The position numbers and the translations under genes were made by a program. From DATFWK01 sp035259345 (GTDB taxonomy: Bacteria; Actinomycetota; Thermoleophilia; Miltoncostaeales; Miltoncostaeaceae), in the NCBI GenBank assembly GCA_035259345.1, contig DATFWK010000097.1:1-34274 (forward strand): DNA of 34,274 nt, in the 5' to 3' direction. Positions 1-6,809 of the stretch are shown piece by piece; position 1 is the stretch's first letter, and every line of letters begins with the position of its first letter. The notes beneath the pieces were generated by a model that saw nothing but the letters and a program-made list of their open reading frames with translations, was not told the origin of the DNA and did not search any database.

Positions 1-199
1 CCTGGTCCCGGTCCTGCCCACCACCGAGATAGAAGATGTCCTGCCCGGACGCGGCGAGCGGCTCTCCGACGCCCACCTCGGTGACCTCGAGGCGCATGCC
101 CCGCCAGGCGAGGCGGCGGTCGAGCACCGCGATGTTCCCGCGGTCGGCGTAGATGTTGAGCTCCTGCGGGTAGAGGTGGCAGAGGCGGACGGTCGTCAC
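1..199 (-). CDS. gatD: Lipid II isoglutaminyl synthase, glutaminase subunit GatD (5' part; rest beyond left edge)
   Basis: GatD is a class I glutamine amidotransferase that hands ammonia to MurT, which amidates D-Glu of the peptidoglycan stem on lipid II. Only the first 66 residues lie in the window. They contain LNIYADRGNI and DIFYLGGGQDRDQ, which match the N-terminal fold of GatD (compare LNLYSDIGNI and GGGSDREQ in Staphylococcus). The catalytic Cys and His would lie outside. The start is GTG at 199, whose last bases form the TGA of the upstream methyltransferase (GTGA overlap at 199-196), so translation is probably coupled. The locus reads murT, methyltransferase, gatD, all on the minus strand and probably on one transcript. 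The identification is strong despite the truncation. Confidence 0.88.
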   Translation of the reverse strand, partial: MTTVRLCHLYPQELNIYADRGNIAVLDRRLAWRGMRLEVTEVGVGEPLAASGQDIFYLGGGQDRDQ

Positions 200-990
200 G
201 CGCCCATCCTCCCGCACCGGTAGACCTGGCGCTCGGACTCGCCGGTCACGGGCCCCCCGCCGAAATCGCCGTAGCGGTCGAGGACGCGGAGGCCCGCGCG
301 CGCCAGCAGGTGGCCCAGCTCGGCCGGCATGAACAGGTGGACGCGGTGGTGGCGAAGCACACGGCGGACCGTCCCGGCATCGTCGCTCCGGTCCACCTGC
401 AGGGTGAACTCGAGCGTCTGCGTCACCGGGTCGAAGTCGTCGTACCAAGCCGCGTGCTGCAGCACCGCGCCGGACGCCCCGTCGTGGTGGACCTCGCCCA
501 GCCGGACGACGCCGATCGAGCCCTGGATCTCCGCCAAATCCGGGAAGGCGACGTCGAACCAGAGCTCCCCGTCGTCGCGCAGCGCCGCCCGCGCGGCGCG
601 CAGGCAGGCGAGCTGGTCGGCGGGGCCCACGAGCGCCTGCAGCGTGTTCATCGCCATGATCGCGAGCGGCACCGGAGGCTCCTGGGCGAAGTCCCGGAGA
701 TCTGCGACCACCGGGTGGACCCGCCCGGCCACGGCCGCCGGCTCGGCGGCGAGCGCGCGGTGGAGCTCGGCGACCATCGGCTCGGAGCCGTCGAGCGCGA
801 TCACCTCCGCACCGTCGCGGGCCAGCGCGATCGCGACCCGGCCCGTCGCCGCCCCGAGGTCGAGCACGGGCGATCCCAGCGACCGCGCGAGTTGCCGCCA
901 GAGCGCCAGGTCCTCCTCGTAGTGGGCGTGCTCGAGGGTGAAGGCGCGCGCGTACTCCTCGTCCACCCAGAGCCCGTCGAGCTCAGCCAT
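196..990 (-). CDS. Class I SAM-dependent methyltransferase encoded between murT and gatD
   Basis: A 264-residue protein with a Rossmann-type methyltransferase core. Motif I is VLDLGAATGRVAIALA at about residues 42-57, followed by an acidic strand end (VIALDGSEPMV, about 63-73), VVADLRDF (about 94-101) and the motif IV region IMAMNTLQALVG. The C-terminal beta-rich part (FDPVTQTLEFTLQVDR) resembles small-molecule methyltransferases of the Methyltransf_25/11 group. The ATG at 990 overlaps the murT stop by 8 bp and the stop overlaps gatD by 4 bp, so it sits tightly inside the lipid II amidation operon. The substrate cannot be read from the sequence. The context allows, but does not show, a role in modifying a cell-wall precursor. 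It could also be an unrelated gene carried in the operon. Confidence 0.85.
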   Translation of the reverse strand: MAELDGLWVDEEYARAFTLEHAHYEEDLALWRQLARSLGSPVLDLGAATGRVAIALARDGAEVIALDGSEPMVAELHRALAAEPAAVAGRVHPVVADLRDFAQEPPVPLAIMAMNTLQALVGPADQLACLRAARAALRDDGELWFDVAFPDLAEIQGSIGVVRLGEVHHDGASGAVLQHAAWYDDFDPVTQTLEFTLQVDRSDDAGTVRRVLRHHRVHLFMPAELGHLLARAGLRVLDRYGDFGGGPVTGESERQVYRCGRMGA

Positions 991-2362
991 CCCGCCAGAA
1001 GGCGTCCGCGGCCCCGCGCTCGACGATGATCCGCCTGAGCTCGAGCATGGCCGTGTAGGTGGGGAGGAGGTACAGCGGGCGGTCGCCGGGCGTCGCGGCG
1101 AGCGCGGCGTCGAGCGCGCGCTCCAGCGTCGGCGTCACCCGCATCAGGTTCGGGTCGAGGCCCCCGTAGCGGAAGCGCAGGGCCAGGTCGTAGGCGCGGT
1201 CGCCGGAGAGCGTCGCCCCGGCGAGGCGGGGGAAGAGGGGCTCGTAGTCGACGTCCCAGATCCACGAGACGTCCCGCCCGTCGGCGGCCCGGTCGTTCAG
1301 GGCGGCCAATACGTGGAGGGGGCCGTCGTCGAGCAGCAGGGTCCGGATCGTCTCGTTCGCGCCGGCGGGGTTCTTCACCAGCAGGAGCACCACCTCGCGC
1401 CCGGCCAGGCGCACCCGCTCGGCCCGGCCGAAGGCGGCCTGGCTGGAGCGAAGCGCGGGCGCGATGAAGGCCTGCGGCACGTCCATGGCGAGCGCACCGG
1501 CGACCGCGGCGGTCGCGTTGTAGGCGTTGTGGAGGCCGGGCAGGGGAAGCGCTGCGGCGATCTCGCCGCCCGGGGTCGTGATCGTGAGGTCGATGCCGCG
1601 CACGCCGTCGAGCGCGACGCGCGTCGCGGCGATCGCCGGCCGCGGGCGCGAGAGCCCGCACTCGGGGCAGCGCCAGTGGCCCATGTGGCCCAGGTAGACG
1701 ACGTCGTAGACGAGCGGCGCCGCGCAGCGCCGGCAGCGGCGCGAGTCGGCCGCGTGCGGCAGCTCCGCCAGCGCCGGCCCCGGATCCTCGATGCCGAAGT
1801 AGGTGGCCGGCTGCTCGAGCCCGAGCCCGAGCGCGGCCACGGCCGGGTCGTCGGCGTTCAGCACGACCCGGCAGCCCGGACCGGCGCCGGCCAGCATCTC
1901 GCGCCACCGGCTCGCGAGCTCCTCGAGCTCCCCGTACCGGTCGAGCTGGTCGCGGAAGAGGTTCATCAGCAGGATCGCGCGCGGGCGGACCTCGGCCGCC
2001 ACGGCCGGGAGGGCCGCCTCGTCCACCTCGAAGACCCCGACGTCCCCGCCGGCGCCGTCGCGGCCGTCCTCGAGCAGCGCGGTGGCCACGCCGGAGAGGA
2101 GGTTGGCGCCGCTCTGGTTGGCCACCACGCGCCAGCCGGCGGCCCGCGCGCACCCGGAGACCAGGCGCGCCGTGGTGGTCTTGCCGTTGGTGGCCGAGAT
2201 CGCGAGCGCGCCGTGGCCGAGGCCGGCCGCCAGCTCGCCGAGGGCCTCGGGCCGCATGCGCAGGAGGAGCTTGCCCGGCAGGCTGGTGCCCCCGCCACGT
2301 CCGAGCCGGCGCGAGAGCGAGCCCGCCGCGCGGGCGATGAGCACTGGCGCGGACGCCGTCAC
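983..2362 (-). CDS. murT: Lipid II isoglutaminyl synthase, Mur-ligase-like subunit MurT
   Basis: MurT uses ATP to activate D-Glu of the stem peptide and amidates it with ammonia from GatD. The 459-residue product has LSRRLGRGGGTSLPGK at the N-terminus, the P-loop AISATNGKTTTARLV (about 55-69), the Mur ligase motif NLFRDQLDRYGE, a four-cysteine zinc ribbon (CRRC and CPEC, about 200-228) typical of MurT, and a C-terminal DUF1727 domain with DVSWIWDVDYE, where the catalytic Asp of the family lies. Length is normal. I chose GTG at 2362 over the upstream in-frame ATG at 2518 because homology begins there and a -10 hexamer (TACGAT, 2375-2370) sits 7 bases upstream, indicating a leaderless message. 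It is divergent from the MBL gene at 2457. Confidence 0.93.
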   Translation of the reverse strand: MTASAPVLIARAAGSLSRRLGRGGGTSLPGKLLLRMRPEALGELAAGLGHGALAISATNGKTTTARLVSGCARAAGWRVVANQSGANLLSGVATALLEDGRDGAGGDVGVFEVDEAALPAVAAEVRPRAILLMNLFRDQLDRYGELEELASRWREMLAGAGPGCRVVLNADDPAVAALGLGLEQPATYFGIEDPGPALAELPHAADSRRCRRCAAPLVYDVVYLGHMGHWRCPECGLSRPRPAIAATRVALDGVRGIDLTITTPGGEIAAALPLPGLHNAYNATAAVAGALAMDVPQAFIAPALRSSQAAFGRAERVRLAGREVVLLLVKNPAGANETIRTLLLDDGPLHVLAALNDRAADGRDVSWIWDVDYEPLFPRLAGATLSGDRAYDLALRFRYGGLDPNLMRVTPTLERALDAALAATPGDRPLYLLPTYTAMLELRRIIVERGAADAFWRDG

Positions 2363-2369
2363 GGCTGGG

Positions 2370-2375
2370 ATCGTA
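2370..2375 (-). promoter_or_regulatory. Predicted -10 element of leaderless murT promoter
   Basis: TACGAT on the minus strand, followed by 7 bases and then the GTG start of murT at 2362. There is no Shine-Dalgarno sequence in the gap. It fits the TAnnnT/6-7 nt pattern seen at eight other starts in the window. No convincing -35 is visible. Confidence 0.6.
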
Positions 2376-2443
2376 GCCGCCGCCCCCTCCGCAGCCCCGG
2401 CCGGACGCAGGACACGCCAGCTCCGGCTCGCGCCGCCGATCCG

Positions 2444-2449
2444 TAGCCT
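2444..2449 (+). promoter_or_regulatory. Predicted -10 element of leaderless MBL gene promoter
   Basis: TAGCCT followed by 7 bases and GTG at 2457. It is one of four copies of the heptamer GTAGCCT found just upstream of genes here (2443, 3391, 14651, and on the minus strand before tRNA-Pro). Confidence 0.6.
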
Positions 2450-2456
2450 GTGGGCC

Positions 2457-3353
2457 GTGGAGGTGGCGCCGGGGATCGCGCTGGTGGACACGCTGCTCGG
2501 CGGGCAGGAGGGCGTCACGGCCGCCTATCTGGTCGCCGGGCCCAGCCCGGCGCTGGTCGAGACCGGCGCCCAGACCTCGGCGCCGGCCGTGCGCGCGGCC
2601 CTCGAGCGGGCCGGCCTCGCGCCCGCCGACCTGGCCTGGCTCGTGCTCACCCACATCCACCTCGACCACTGCGGGGCGGTCGGCGCCCTGGCCGAGGCGT
2701 TCCCGAACGCGACCGTGGTCGTGCACCGGCGCGGCGCCCGCCACCTGGCGGCCCCTGAGCGGCTCGTGGTCGCCTCCCACGCCGTGTACGGCGAGACCTC
2801 CTGGCTGTACGGCGGCCTCGACCCGGTGCCCGAGGAGCGCATCGTCCCGGCCGAGGACGGGCACCGCGTCCCGATCAGCCCTGGGCGCCACCTCGTGATG
2901 CTCGAGGCGACCGGGCACGCGCCCCACCACATGGCCGTCCTCGACGAGGCGACCGGCGCCGTGATGGCCGGCGACGCCCTCGGCGTGCGGTTCCCCGGTG
3001 CGGGTCTCTATCCGGCCGTGCCGCCGCCCGCCTTCGACCTCGAGGCGTCCCTCGGGACCCTGGCGCGCCTGCGCGAGCTCGAGCCGCCGGAGCTCATGCT
3101 CGGCCACTTCGGCCCGGTGCCGGAGCCACAGGAGGCGATCGACCTCGCCGAGCGGCAGCTCGTGGTCGCATCGGACGCCGCGCTGCGGGCGTGGCGAGCC
3201 GAGGGCACCGTCGACGCGGTCCATGCCGCGGTGCTCGAGGCCCTTCCGCTCGAGGAGTCGGTGGGGGCGGGCATCGACCGCTGGCGCTGGCTCGAGTGGG
3301 AGCCCAACAACGCCGCCGGCCTCGCCGGATGGGCGGAGGGACGCTCGTCCTGA
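2457..3353 (+). CDS. MBL-fold metallohydrolase, glyoxalase II-like
   Basis: A 298-residue metallo-beta-lactamase-fold hydrolase. The zinc motif THIHLDHCG (T-H-x-H-x-D-H, about 65-73) is followed by HHMAVLDEATGAVMAGDAL, supplying the third His and the bridging Asp (about 159-178), and by GHFGP (about 220), the last metal His. The N-terminal half (LVETGAQTSAPAVRAALERAG) is typical of hydroxyacylglutathione-hydrolase-like enzymes, which hydrolyse thioesters or lactones. The substrate is unknown. The GTG at 2457 is preferred over the long upstream extension because the fold begins here and a -10 hexamer lies 7 bases upstream. It is transcribed divergently from murT across a 94-bp gap holding two back-to-back -10 elements. 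Confidence 0.85.
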   Translation: MEVAPGIALVDTLLGGQEGVTAAYLVAGPSPALVETGAQTSAPAVRAALERAGLAPADLAWLVLTHIHLDHCGAVGALAEAFPNATVVVHRRGARHLAAPERLVVASHAVYGETSWLYGGLDPVPEERIVPAEDGHRVPISPGRHLVMLEATGHAPHHMAVLDEATGAVMAGDALGVRFPGAGLYPAVPPPAFDLEASLGTLARLRELEPPELMLGHFGPVPEPQEAIDLAERQLVVASDAALRAWRAEGTVDAVHAAVLEALPLEESVGAGIDRWRWLEWEPNNAAGLAGWAEGRSS

Positions 3354-3391
3354 GCCTGCTGTCGGCGGACGCTCCGCCCGCGGGCGTTTGG

Positions 3392-3397
3392 TAGCCT
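3392..3397 (+). promoter_or_regulatory. Predicted -10 element upstream of the small membrane protein gene
   Basis: TAGCCT, with transcription expected to begin near 3404. That leaves a leader of about 22 nt containing the Shine-Dalgarno sequence AGGAG at 3417-3421 before ATG 3426. Confidence 0.5.
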
Positions 3398-3425
3398 GAC
3401 CGCGCTCGCGACCCCAGGAGAAGCG

Positions 3426-3698
3426 ATGGCGCAGGGCAGCCACGAGGAGGAGCGCAACCTGCCGCAGGTGTGGCCGTTCACCTTGGCCGGCCTCCTCCTG
3501 ATGATCGCGCTCGCCTGGTTCTGCCTCGGCTTCGCCATCCTCGACCGCAAGCCGATCGACTCGAACGCCAAGGTCGAGGGCCCCACGAAGCTGGTTCACC
3601 ACTACACGGTGTTCTGGGGCCTGATCGCGGCGACGGTGGCGCTCATCCTCTTCGGCATCGTGCTCAACATGATCCGCAGGCGGCGCCTCGAGTACTGA
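3426..3698 (+). CDS. Small two-helix membrane protein, unrecognised
   Basis: A 90-residue protein with a polar N-terminus rich in Glu, a first membrane helix (WPFTLAGLLLMIALAWFCLG, about 16-35), a charged connector (LDRKPIDSNAKVEGPTKLVHH) and a second helix (FWGLIAATVALILFGIVLNM, about 63-82) ending in RRRRLEY. The positive-inside pattern puts the C-terminus in the cytoplasm. The start is ATG 3426 behind AGGAG with 4 bases of spacing. I do not recognise the family. It ends in TGA followed by C, and the next reading frame (YqgE) opens across this stop without its own start codon. The two could therefore be expressed as one frameshifted protein (see findings). Confidence 0.75.
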   Translation: MAQGSHEEERNLPQVWPFTLAGLLLMIALAWFCLGFAILDRKPIDSNAKVEGPTKLVHHYTVFWGLIAATVALILFGIVLNMIRRRRLEY

Positions 3699-4272
3699 CC
3701 CCGCGCCCGCGCCGAGCGCCGGGCCGCGCTGGCGCAAGGGGCGGCTCCTCGTCGCTGCGCCCAGCCTCCAGGACCCGAACTTCCGCCGCACCGTGGTGCT
3801 CGTCGTCGAGCACAGCGAGGAGGGCGCGCTCGGCATCGTCCTGAACCGCCCGAGCGAGGTCGCCGCGCGCGACGCGCTGCCCGACCCGCTCGGCGCCGCC
3901 CTCGCCGAGGACGAGCTCCTGCACCACGGCGGGCCGGTCGAGCCCGGGAGCGTGATCGTGCTTGCCGACTTCGCCGACGGGGAGCTGTCGGCCGGGCTGG
4001 CGTTCGACCACGTCGGGGTGGTCGACCCGGATGGAGACCTCGACGCGCTGGCCGAGGCCGTCCGCGCTGTGCGCGCCTTCAGCGGCTACGCCGGCTGGGC
4101 GGCGGGGCAGCTCGAGGCCGAGATCGCCCAGGACGCGTGGATCGACGCCCCGGCCGGCGCGGCCGACGTGTTCACGGCGGAGCCGGACGCGCTCTGGAGC
4201 TCCGTCCTCGAGCGCAAGGGCGGGTCCTACCGGCTCGTCGCGCGCATGCCGGAGGATCCCGCCCTGAACTGA
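3697..4272 (+). CDS. YqgE/AlgH family protein (DUF179), no canonical start codon
   Basis: The product matches the YqgE/AlgH family: GRLLVAAPSLQDPNF, VVLVVEHSEEGALGIVLNRPSE, HHGGPVEPGSVIVL, FSGYAGWAAGQLEAEI and DAWIDAPA in family order. The family's biochemical role is not settled. The conserved N-terminal strand starts near residue 18 of the open frame, so translation must begin before about 3748. The frame opens after a TGA at 3670-3672, and the codons from there to 3792 include no ATG, GTG, TTG or CTG. The first possible start, GTG 3793, would remove the conserved GRLLVAAPSL strand. I give 3697, the first codon read if translation slipped +1 at the preceding gene's stop (TAC TGA C), which yields about 191 residues, normal for the family. 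A base error in the assembly is equally possible. Confidence 0.75.
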   Translation, partial: DPAPAPSAGPRWRKGRLLVAAPSLQDPNFRRTVVLVVEHSEEGALGIVLNRPSEVAARDALPDPLGAALAEDELLHHGGPVEPGSVIVLADFADGELSAGLAFDHVGVVDPDGDLDALAEAVRAVRAFSGYAGWAAGQLEAEIAQDAWIDAPAGAADVFTAEPDALWSSVLERKGGSYRLVARMPEDPALN

Positions 4273-4273
4273 T

Positions 4274-4291
4274 CCGGCCGCAGGCGGCCGG
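4274..4291. terminator. GC hairpin at convergent yqgE/sigma factor junction
   Basis: A perfect 7-bp stem (CCGGCCG / CGGCCGG) with the loop CAGG lies between the yqgE stop (4272) and the sigma factor stop (4301). There is no T-tract on either side. It probably acts as a two-way terminator or 3'-end stabiliser. Confidence 0.5.
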
Positions 4292-4300
4292 GGGAAGCGC

Positions 4301-5374
4301 CTAGGCCAGGCGGCCGGACTCCGCCATGCTCGCCAGCTTCTGCAGCGACTGGTGCTCGACCTGACGGATCCGCTCGCGCGTGACGTTGAACATCCGCCCG
4401 AGCTCGTCGAGGGTGCGCGGCTTCTCGCCGCCCAGGCCGTAGCGCAGCTCGAGGACCCGCCGCTCGCGGTACGTGAGCTGGTTGAGCAGCTCGCCGAGGG
4501 CCTCGTGTCGGAGCGCCGCCTCGGCGGCGACCTCGGGGGCGACGGTGTTCTCGTCCGCGAGGAAGCGCACGAACTCGGCCTCCTCGTCCTCGCCGACGGG
4601 CTTCTCGAGCGACACGATCGGCTGGGCGCTGCGGAGGATGTCCTCGACCTCCTCGGGCGGCAGGCCGGTGGCGTTGCCGAGCTCCTCGACGGTCGGCTCA
4701 CGGCCGAGCTGGCCGATGAGCACGCGCTCGGCGCGGCTGATCTGGTTGAGCTTCTCCACGACGTGGACCGGGATGCGGATGGTGCGCCCCTTGTCCGCGA
4801 GGGCGCGGGTCACGGCCTGGCGGATCCACCAGGTCGCGTAGGTCGAGAACTTGAAGCCGCGCCGCCAGTCGAACTTCTCGACGGCACGGACCAGGCCCAG
4901 CGTTCCCTCCTGGATCAGGTCGAGGAAGGGGAGGCCGCGGCCGCGGTACGCCTTGGCGATCGAGACGACGAGGCGGAGGTTGGCCTCCACCATCTGCCGC
5001 TTCGCCTCGGGGTCGCCGGCCTCGATCCGCTTGGCCAGGCTCACCTCCTGCGCCGCCGTGAGCAGGGGGACCCGCCCGATGTCCTTCAGGAACAGCTGGA
5101 GCGCGTCGGTGGTCTGCTCGACGACCGCCGCCGTGCGGCGGGTGCGCTCCGACTCCTCGGCGAGCTCCGCGGCCCGCACGCGGGCCTCGGCGACGTCGAG
5201 GATGTCGACGCCGAGCTCGTCGAGGTGGTGGTACAGCTCCGCCTGGGCGCCGGCGTCCAGGTTCAGCGTGTCGCAAACCTCGCCGATGTCCTCGACGCTC
5301 AGGAAGCCCAGCTCCTGGCCACGTCCGATCAGCGCGCGAAGCTCGCCCTCGTAGATCAGCTCTGTGAGTCCCGT
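4301..5374 (-). CDS. RNA polymerase sigma-70 factor, primary/SigA type (non-canonical start)
   Basis: Recognises -10/-35 promoters for RNA polymerase. It has region 1.2 (LFLKDIGRVPLLTAAQEVSLAKRI split by a variable linker), region 2 with RLVVSIAKAYRGRGLPFLDL, IQEGTLGLVRAVEKFD and YATWWIRQAVTRAL, region 3, and region 4 ending TRERIRQVEHQSLQKLAS. The group 1/2 layout suggests the housekeeping factor. The first ATG/GTG/TTG in frame is GTG 5179 (292 residues), but clearly coding sequence continues upstream (ELGFLSVEDIGEVCDTLNLD), as in the N-terminal domain of actinobacterial SigA. No ATG, GTG or TTG exists between the upstream stop near 5412 and 5179. ACG at 5374 (behind AAAGGGG, 8 bases) and CTG at 5359 are the candidates. 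I give 5374 (357 residues) with doubt about the start only. Confidence 0.85.
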   Translation of the reverse strand, partial: TGLTELIYEGELRALIGRGQELGFLSVEDIGEVCDTLNLDAGAQAELYHHLDELGVDILDVAEARVRAAELAEESERTRRTAAVVEQTTDALQLFLKDIGRVPLLTAAQEVSLAKRIEAGDPEAKRQMVEANLRLVVSIAKAYRGRGLPFLDLIQEGTLGLVRAVEKFDWRRGFKFSTYATWWIRQAVTRALADKGRTIRIPVHVVEKLNQISRAERVLIGQLGREPTVEELGNATGLPPEEVEDILRSAQPIVSLEKPVGEDEEAEFVRFLADENTVAPEVAAEAALRHEALGELLNQLTYRERRVLELRYGLGGEKPRTLDELGRMFNVTRERIRQVEHQSLQKLASMAESGRLA

Positions 5375-5666
5375 CGCTCCCGCCCCTTTGCTCGTTTTCT
5401 CCCCGATCCGCCACCGTCAGGGGCCGAGTGCGAGCACGTCGCCCCTCGATCCCCGCGCGGTTGCACCGCGTCGCCCACCGGTCGACGCGGTGACCGAACC
5501 GGTCGCCCCCGCGCGTAGAGCCGGCTTGCACGAACGAACGGGGACGATCTTAGCCGAGGCTGCCCTGGGACGCGAGGGTCCATTCTTTGCAGGGCATTTT
5601 CCGGAAGCGCGGGCCCCGTCCGGGCGCGGCGCGCGGCCGCGCCGGGACACGGGGAAGGTCCGGCGC
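5375..5666. other. Intergenic region upstream of the sigma factor gene
   Basis: About 290 bases without a convincing gene. ORFs here are short and compositionally like shadow frames. It contains one AT-richer segment with a TAAGAT hexamer on the minus strand (see the promoter entry) and a second (TTCTTTGCAGGGCATTTTCC, near 5584-5603) whose role I cannot tell. I see no riboswitch or repeat. Confidence 0.5.
5547..5552 (-). promoter_or_regulatory. Predicted -10 element upstream of the sigma factor gene
   Basis: TAAGAT on the minus strand, about 170 bases upstream of the likely translation start. No clear -35 is visible 17 bases before it. The long leader this implies is unlike the leaderless genes elsewhere in the window. 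Confidence 0.4.
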
Positions 5667-6542
5667 TCAGGCGGTCCCGTAGGCGATCGGCCGGGCCGGG
5701 TCTGCGCTCCACTCGTTGAAGGAGCCGTCGTAGACGCCGCGCGCGTGGACGCCGGCGGCCTCCATCGCGAGGAGCGCGAGGCAGGCCGACACGCCGCTGC
5801 CGCAGGTGGTGACGACCTCCGCCGGCGGCCGCTCGGGGTCGATGCCGGCGGCGCGGAGCAGCCTCCGCACGGCGGCGTCGGCGGCGACGAGGCCGGTCGC
5901 GCCGTCCACCAGCTCCTGGTACGGGAGGGACCGCGCGCCTGGGATGTGGCCGGTCCCTGCGACGCCCGGCTCGCCGATGAAGAGGTGGCGCGGACGCGCG
6001 TCGACGACGGTCGCGCCGCCGGCGCGCGCGGCCTCCAGGTCCTCCAGCGTGAGCCGGAGGCCGGGCCGCAGATGCGGGGTGAAGCGGGCGCGCGGGTGAC
6101 GGGCCGGCTCACCGGTCGTCGGGCGGCCCTCCTCGACCCAGGTCTGCCATCCGCCGTCCAGCACGCGCGCCTCTGCGCCGTGGAGCCGGAACGCCCAGGC
6201 GACGCGGGCGGCGAAGATGCCGTAGTAGTCGTCCAGGGCGACGACGGGCATGCCGTCGCCGATGCCGAGCTCGCCGGCCCGGGCCGCGAACGCGTCGGCC
6301 GGCGCGACCTGGTACGGAATGGGGCTCGCCGGGTCGACGAAGTCGTGCTCCCAGTCGACGTGGATCGACCCGGGGATGTGGGACGCCTCGAACTCGGCGC
6401 GCTTGGCGTGCGGCAGCGGGGAGCTGGGGTGGCGCCCGCGCACGTCGAGCACGCGGATGTCGCGGTCGAGGTTGCCGGCCAGCCATTCGGCGCTGACGAA
6501 GGGGCCGGGCGGGATCTCGAACCCTGGCGGGGTGGTGCTCAT
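5667..6542 (-). CDS. sseA: Sulfurtransferase, two rhodanese domains (3-mercaptopyruvate/thiosulfate type)
   Basis: A 291-residue protein of two tandem rhodanese domains. The N-terminal non-catalytic domain runs about 17-130 (VLDVRGR, HIPGSIHVDWEHDF, VVALDDYYG, ARVAWAFRLHGAEARVLDGG). The catalytic domain runs about 160-285 (VVDARP, GHIPGARSLPY) and carries the active-site loop CGSGVSA near residue 241. The CG-S/T-GV-S/T-A loop is typical of mercaptopyruvate sulfurtransferases rather than thiosulfate rhodaneses (CRKGVT). It transfers sulfane sulfur to cyanide or cellular thiols. It starts at ATG 6542 behind AAAGGA, 34 bp downstream of the DUF1059 gene on the same strand, so the two may be co-transcribed. 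Confidence 0.9.
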   Translation of the reverse strand: MSTTPPGFEIPPGPFVSAEWLAGNLDRDIRVLDVRGRHPSSPLPHAKRAEFEASHIPGSIHVDWEHDFVDPASPIPYQVAPADAFAARAGELGIGDGMPVVALDDYYGIFAARVAWAFRLHGAEARVLDGGWQTWVEEGRPTTGEPARHPRARFTPHLRPGLRLTLEDLEAARAGGATVVDARPRHLFIGEPGVAGTGHIPGARSLPYQELVDGATGLVAADAAVRRLLRAAGIDPERPPAEVVTTCGSGVSACLALLAMEAAGVHARGVYDGSFNEWSADPARPIAYGTA

Positions 6543-6576
6543 GACACGTCCTTTCCGGCGCGCCGCCGGCCGGCGG

Positions 6577-6735
6577 CTACGCCTCCTCGGCCATGGCCGC
6601 GAGGTCGTCCCGGCTCACGCGGCCGACCAGCTCCGGGTGGTCGGCCTGCATGTGGGCCTGGATCGCGTCGACCGTCTCGTCGACCGTCTCGCCGCGTCCC
6701 AGGTATCCGCACAGGCACTTGATGACCTTGGCCAT
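6577..6735 (-). CDS. DUF1059 small protein
   Basis: A 52-residue protein beginning MAKVIKCLCGYLGRGETVDE and containing the HMQADHPE segment typical of DUF1059 proteins, a family of short soluble proteins of unknown function. Two cysteines (CLC) near the N-terminus and two histidines (AHMQADH) could bind a metal, but that is a guess. ATG 6735 is chosen because the family starts there. Longer in-frame extensions run into the divergent regulator gene. A GAGGG lies just upstream. It is divergent from the SARP-type regulator at 6809 and upstream of the sulfurtransferase, with which it may form an operon. Confidence 0.8.
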   Translation of the reverse strand: MAKVIKCLCGYLGRGETVDETVDAIQAHMQADHPELVGRVSRDDLAAMAEEA

Positions 6736-6775
6736 GAGCCCTCGCTTTCTCGTGTCGTACTCTGAGCGGGCCCCG

Positions 6776-6809
6776 TTGGGCTGACCTGCGATTGTCCTTG
6801 GGCGGACCT
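6776..6809 (+). repeat. Direct repeat TTGGGCnGACCT, 22-bp period, at regulator start
   Basis: TTGGGCTGACCT (6776-6787) and TTGGGCGGACCT (6798-6809) match at 11 of 12 positions and repeat every 22 bp, two helical turns. SARP-family activators are known to bind direct repeats spaced 11 or 22 bp. The repeat touches the start codon of a SARP-type gene and lies in the gap shared with DUF1059. It may be an autoregulatory operator. Confidence 0.5.

Noticed and set aside
3693..3699. A prfB-like programmed frameshift stated as fact at TAC TGA C
   Set aside because: The stop context fits, but the codon before it is not slippery and no upstream Shine-Dalgarno stimulator is evident. It is kept only as one hypothesis.
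801..3836. Minus-strand open frame of 1011 codons across murT, the MBL gene and beyond
   Set aside because: It is a shadow frame in high-GC DNA: Arg/Pro/Gly-rich, no domain, and it covers three well-identified genes.
5356..5712. 118-codon minus-strand frame in the gap upstream of the sigma factor
   Set aside because: Composition is like a shadow frame, it overlaps the end of the sulfurtransferase gene and the start of the sigma frame, and no ribosome binding site supports it.
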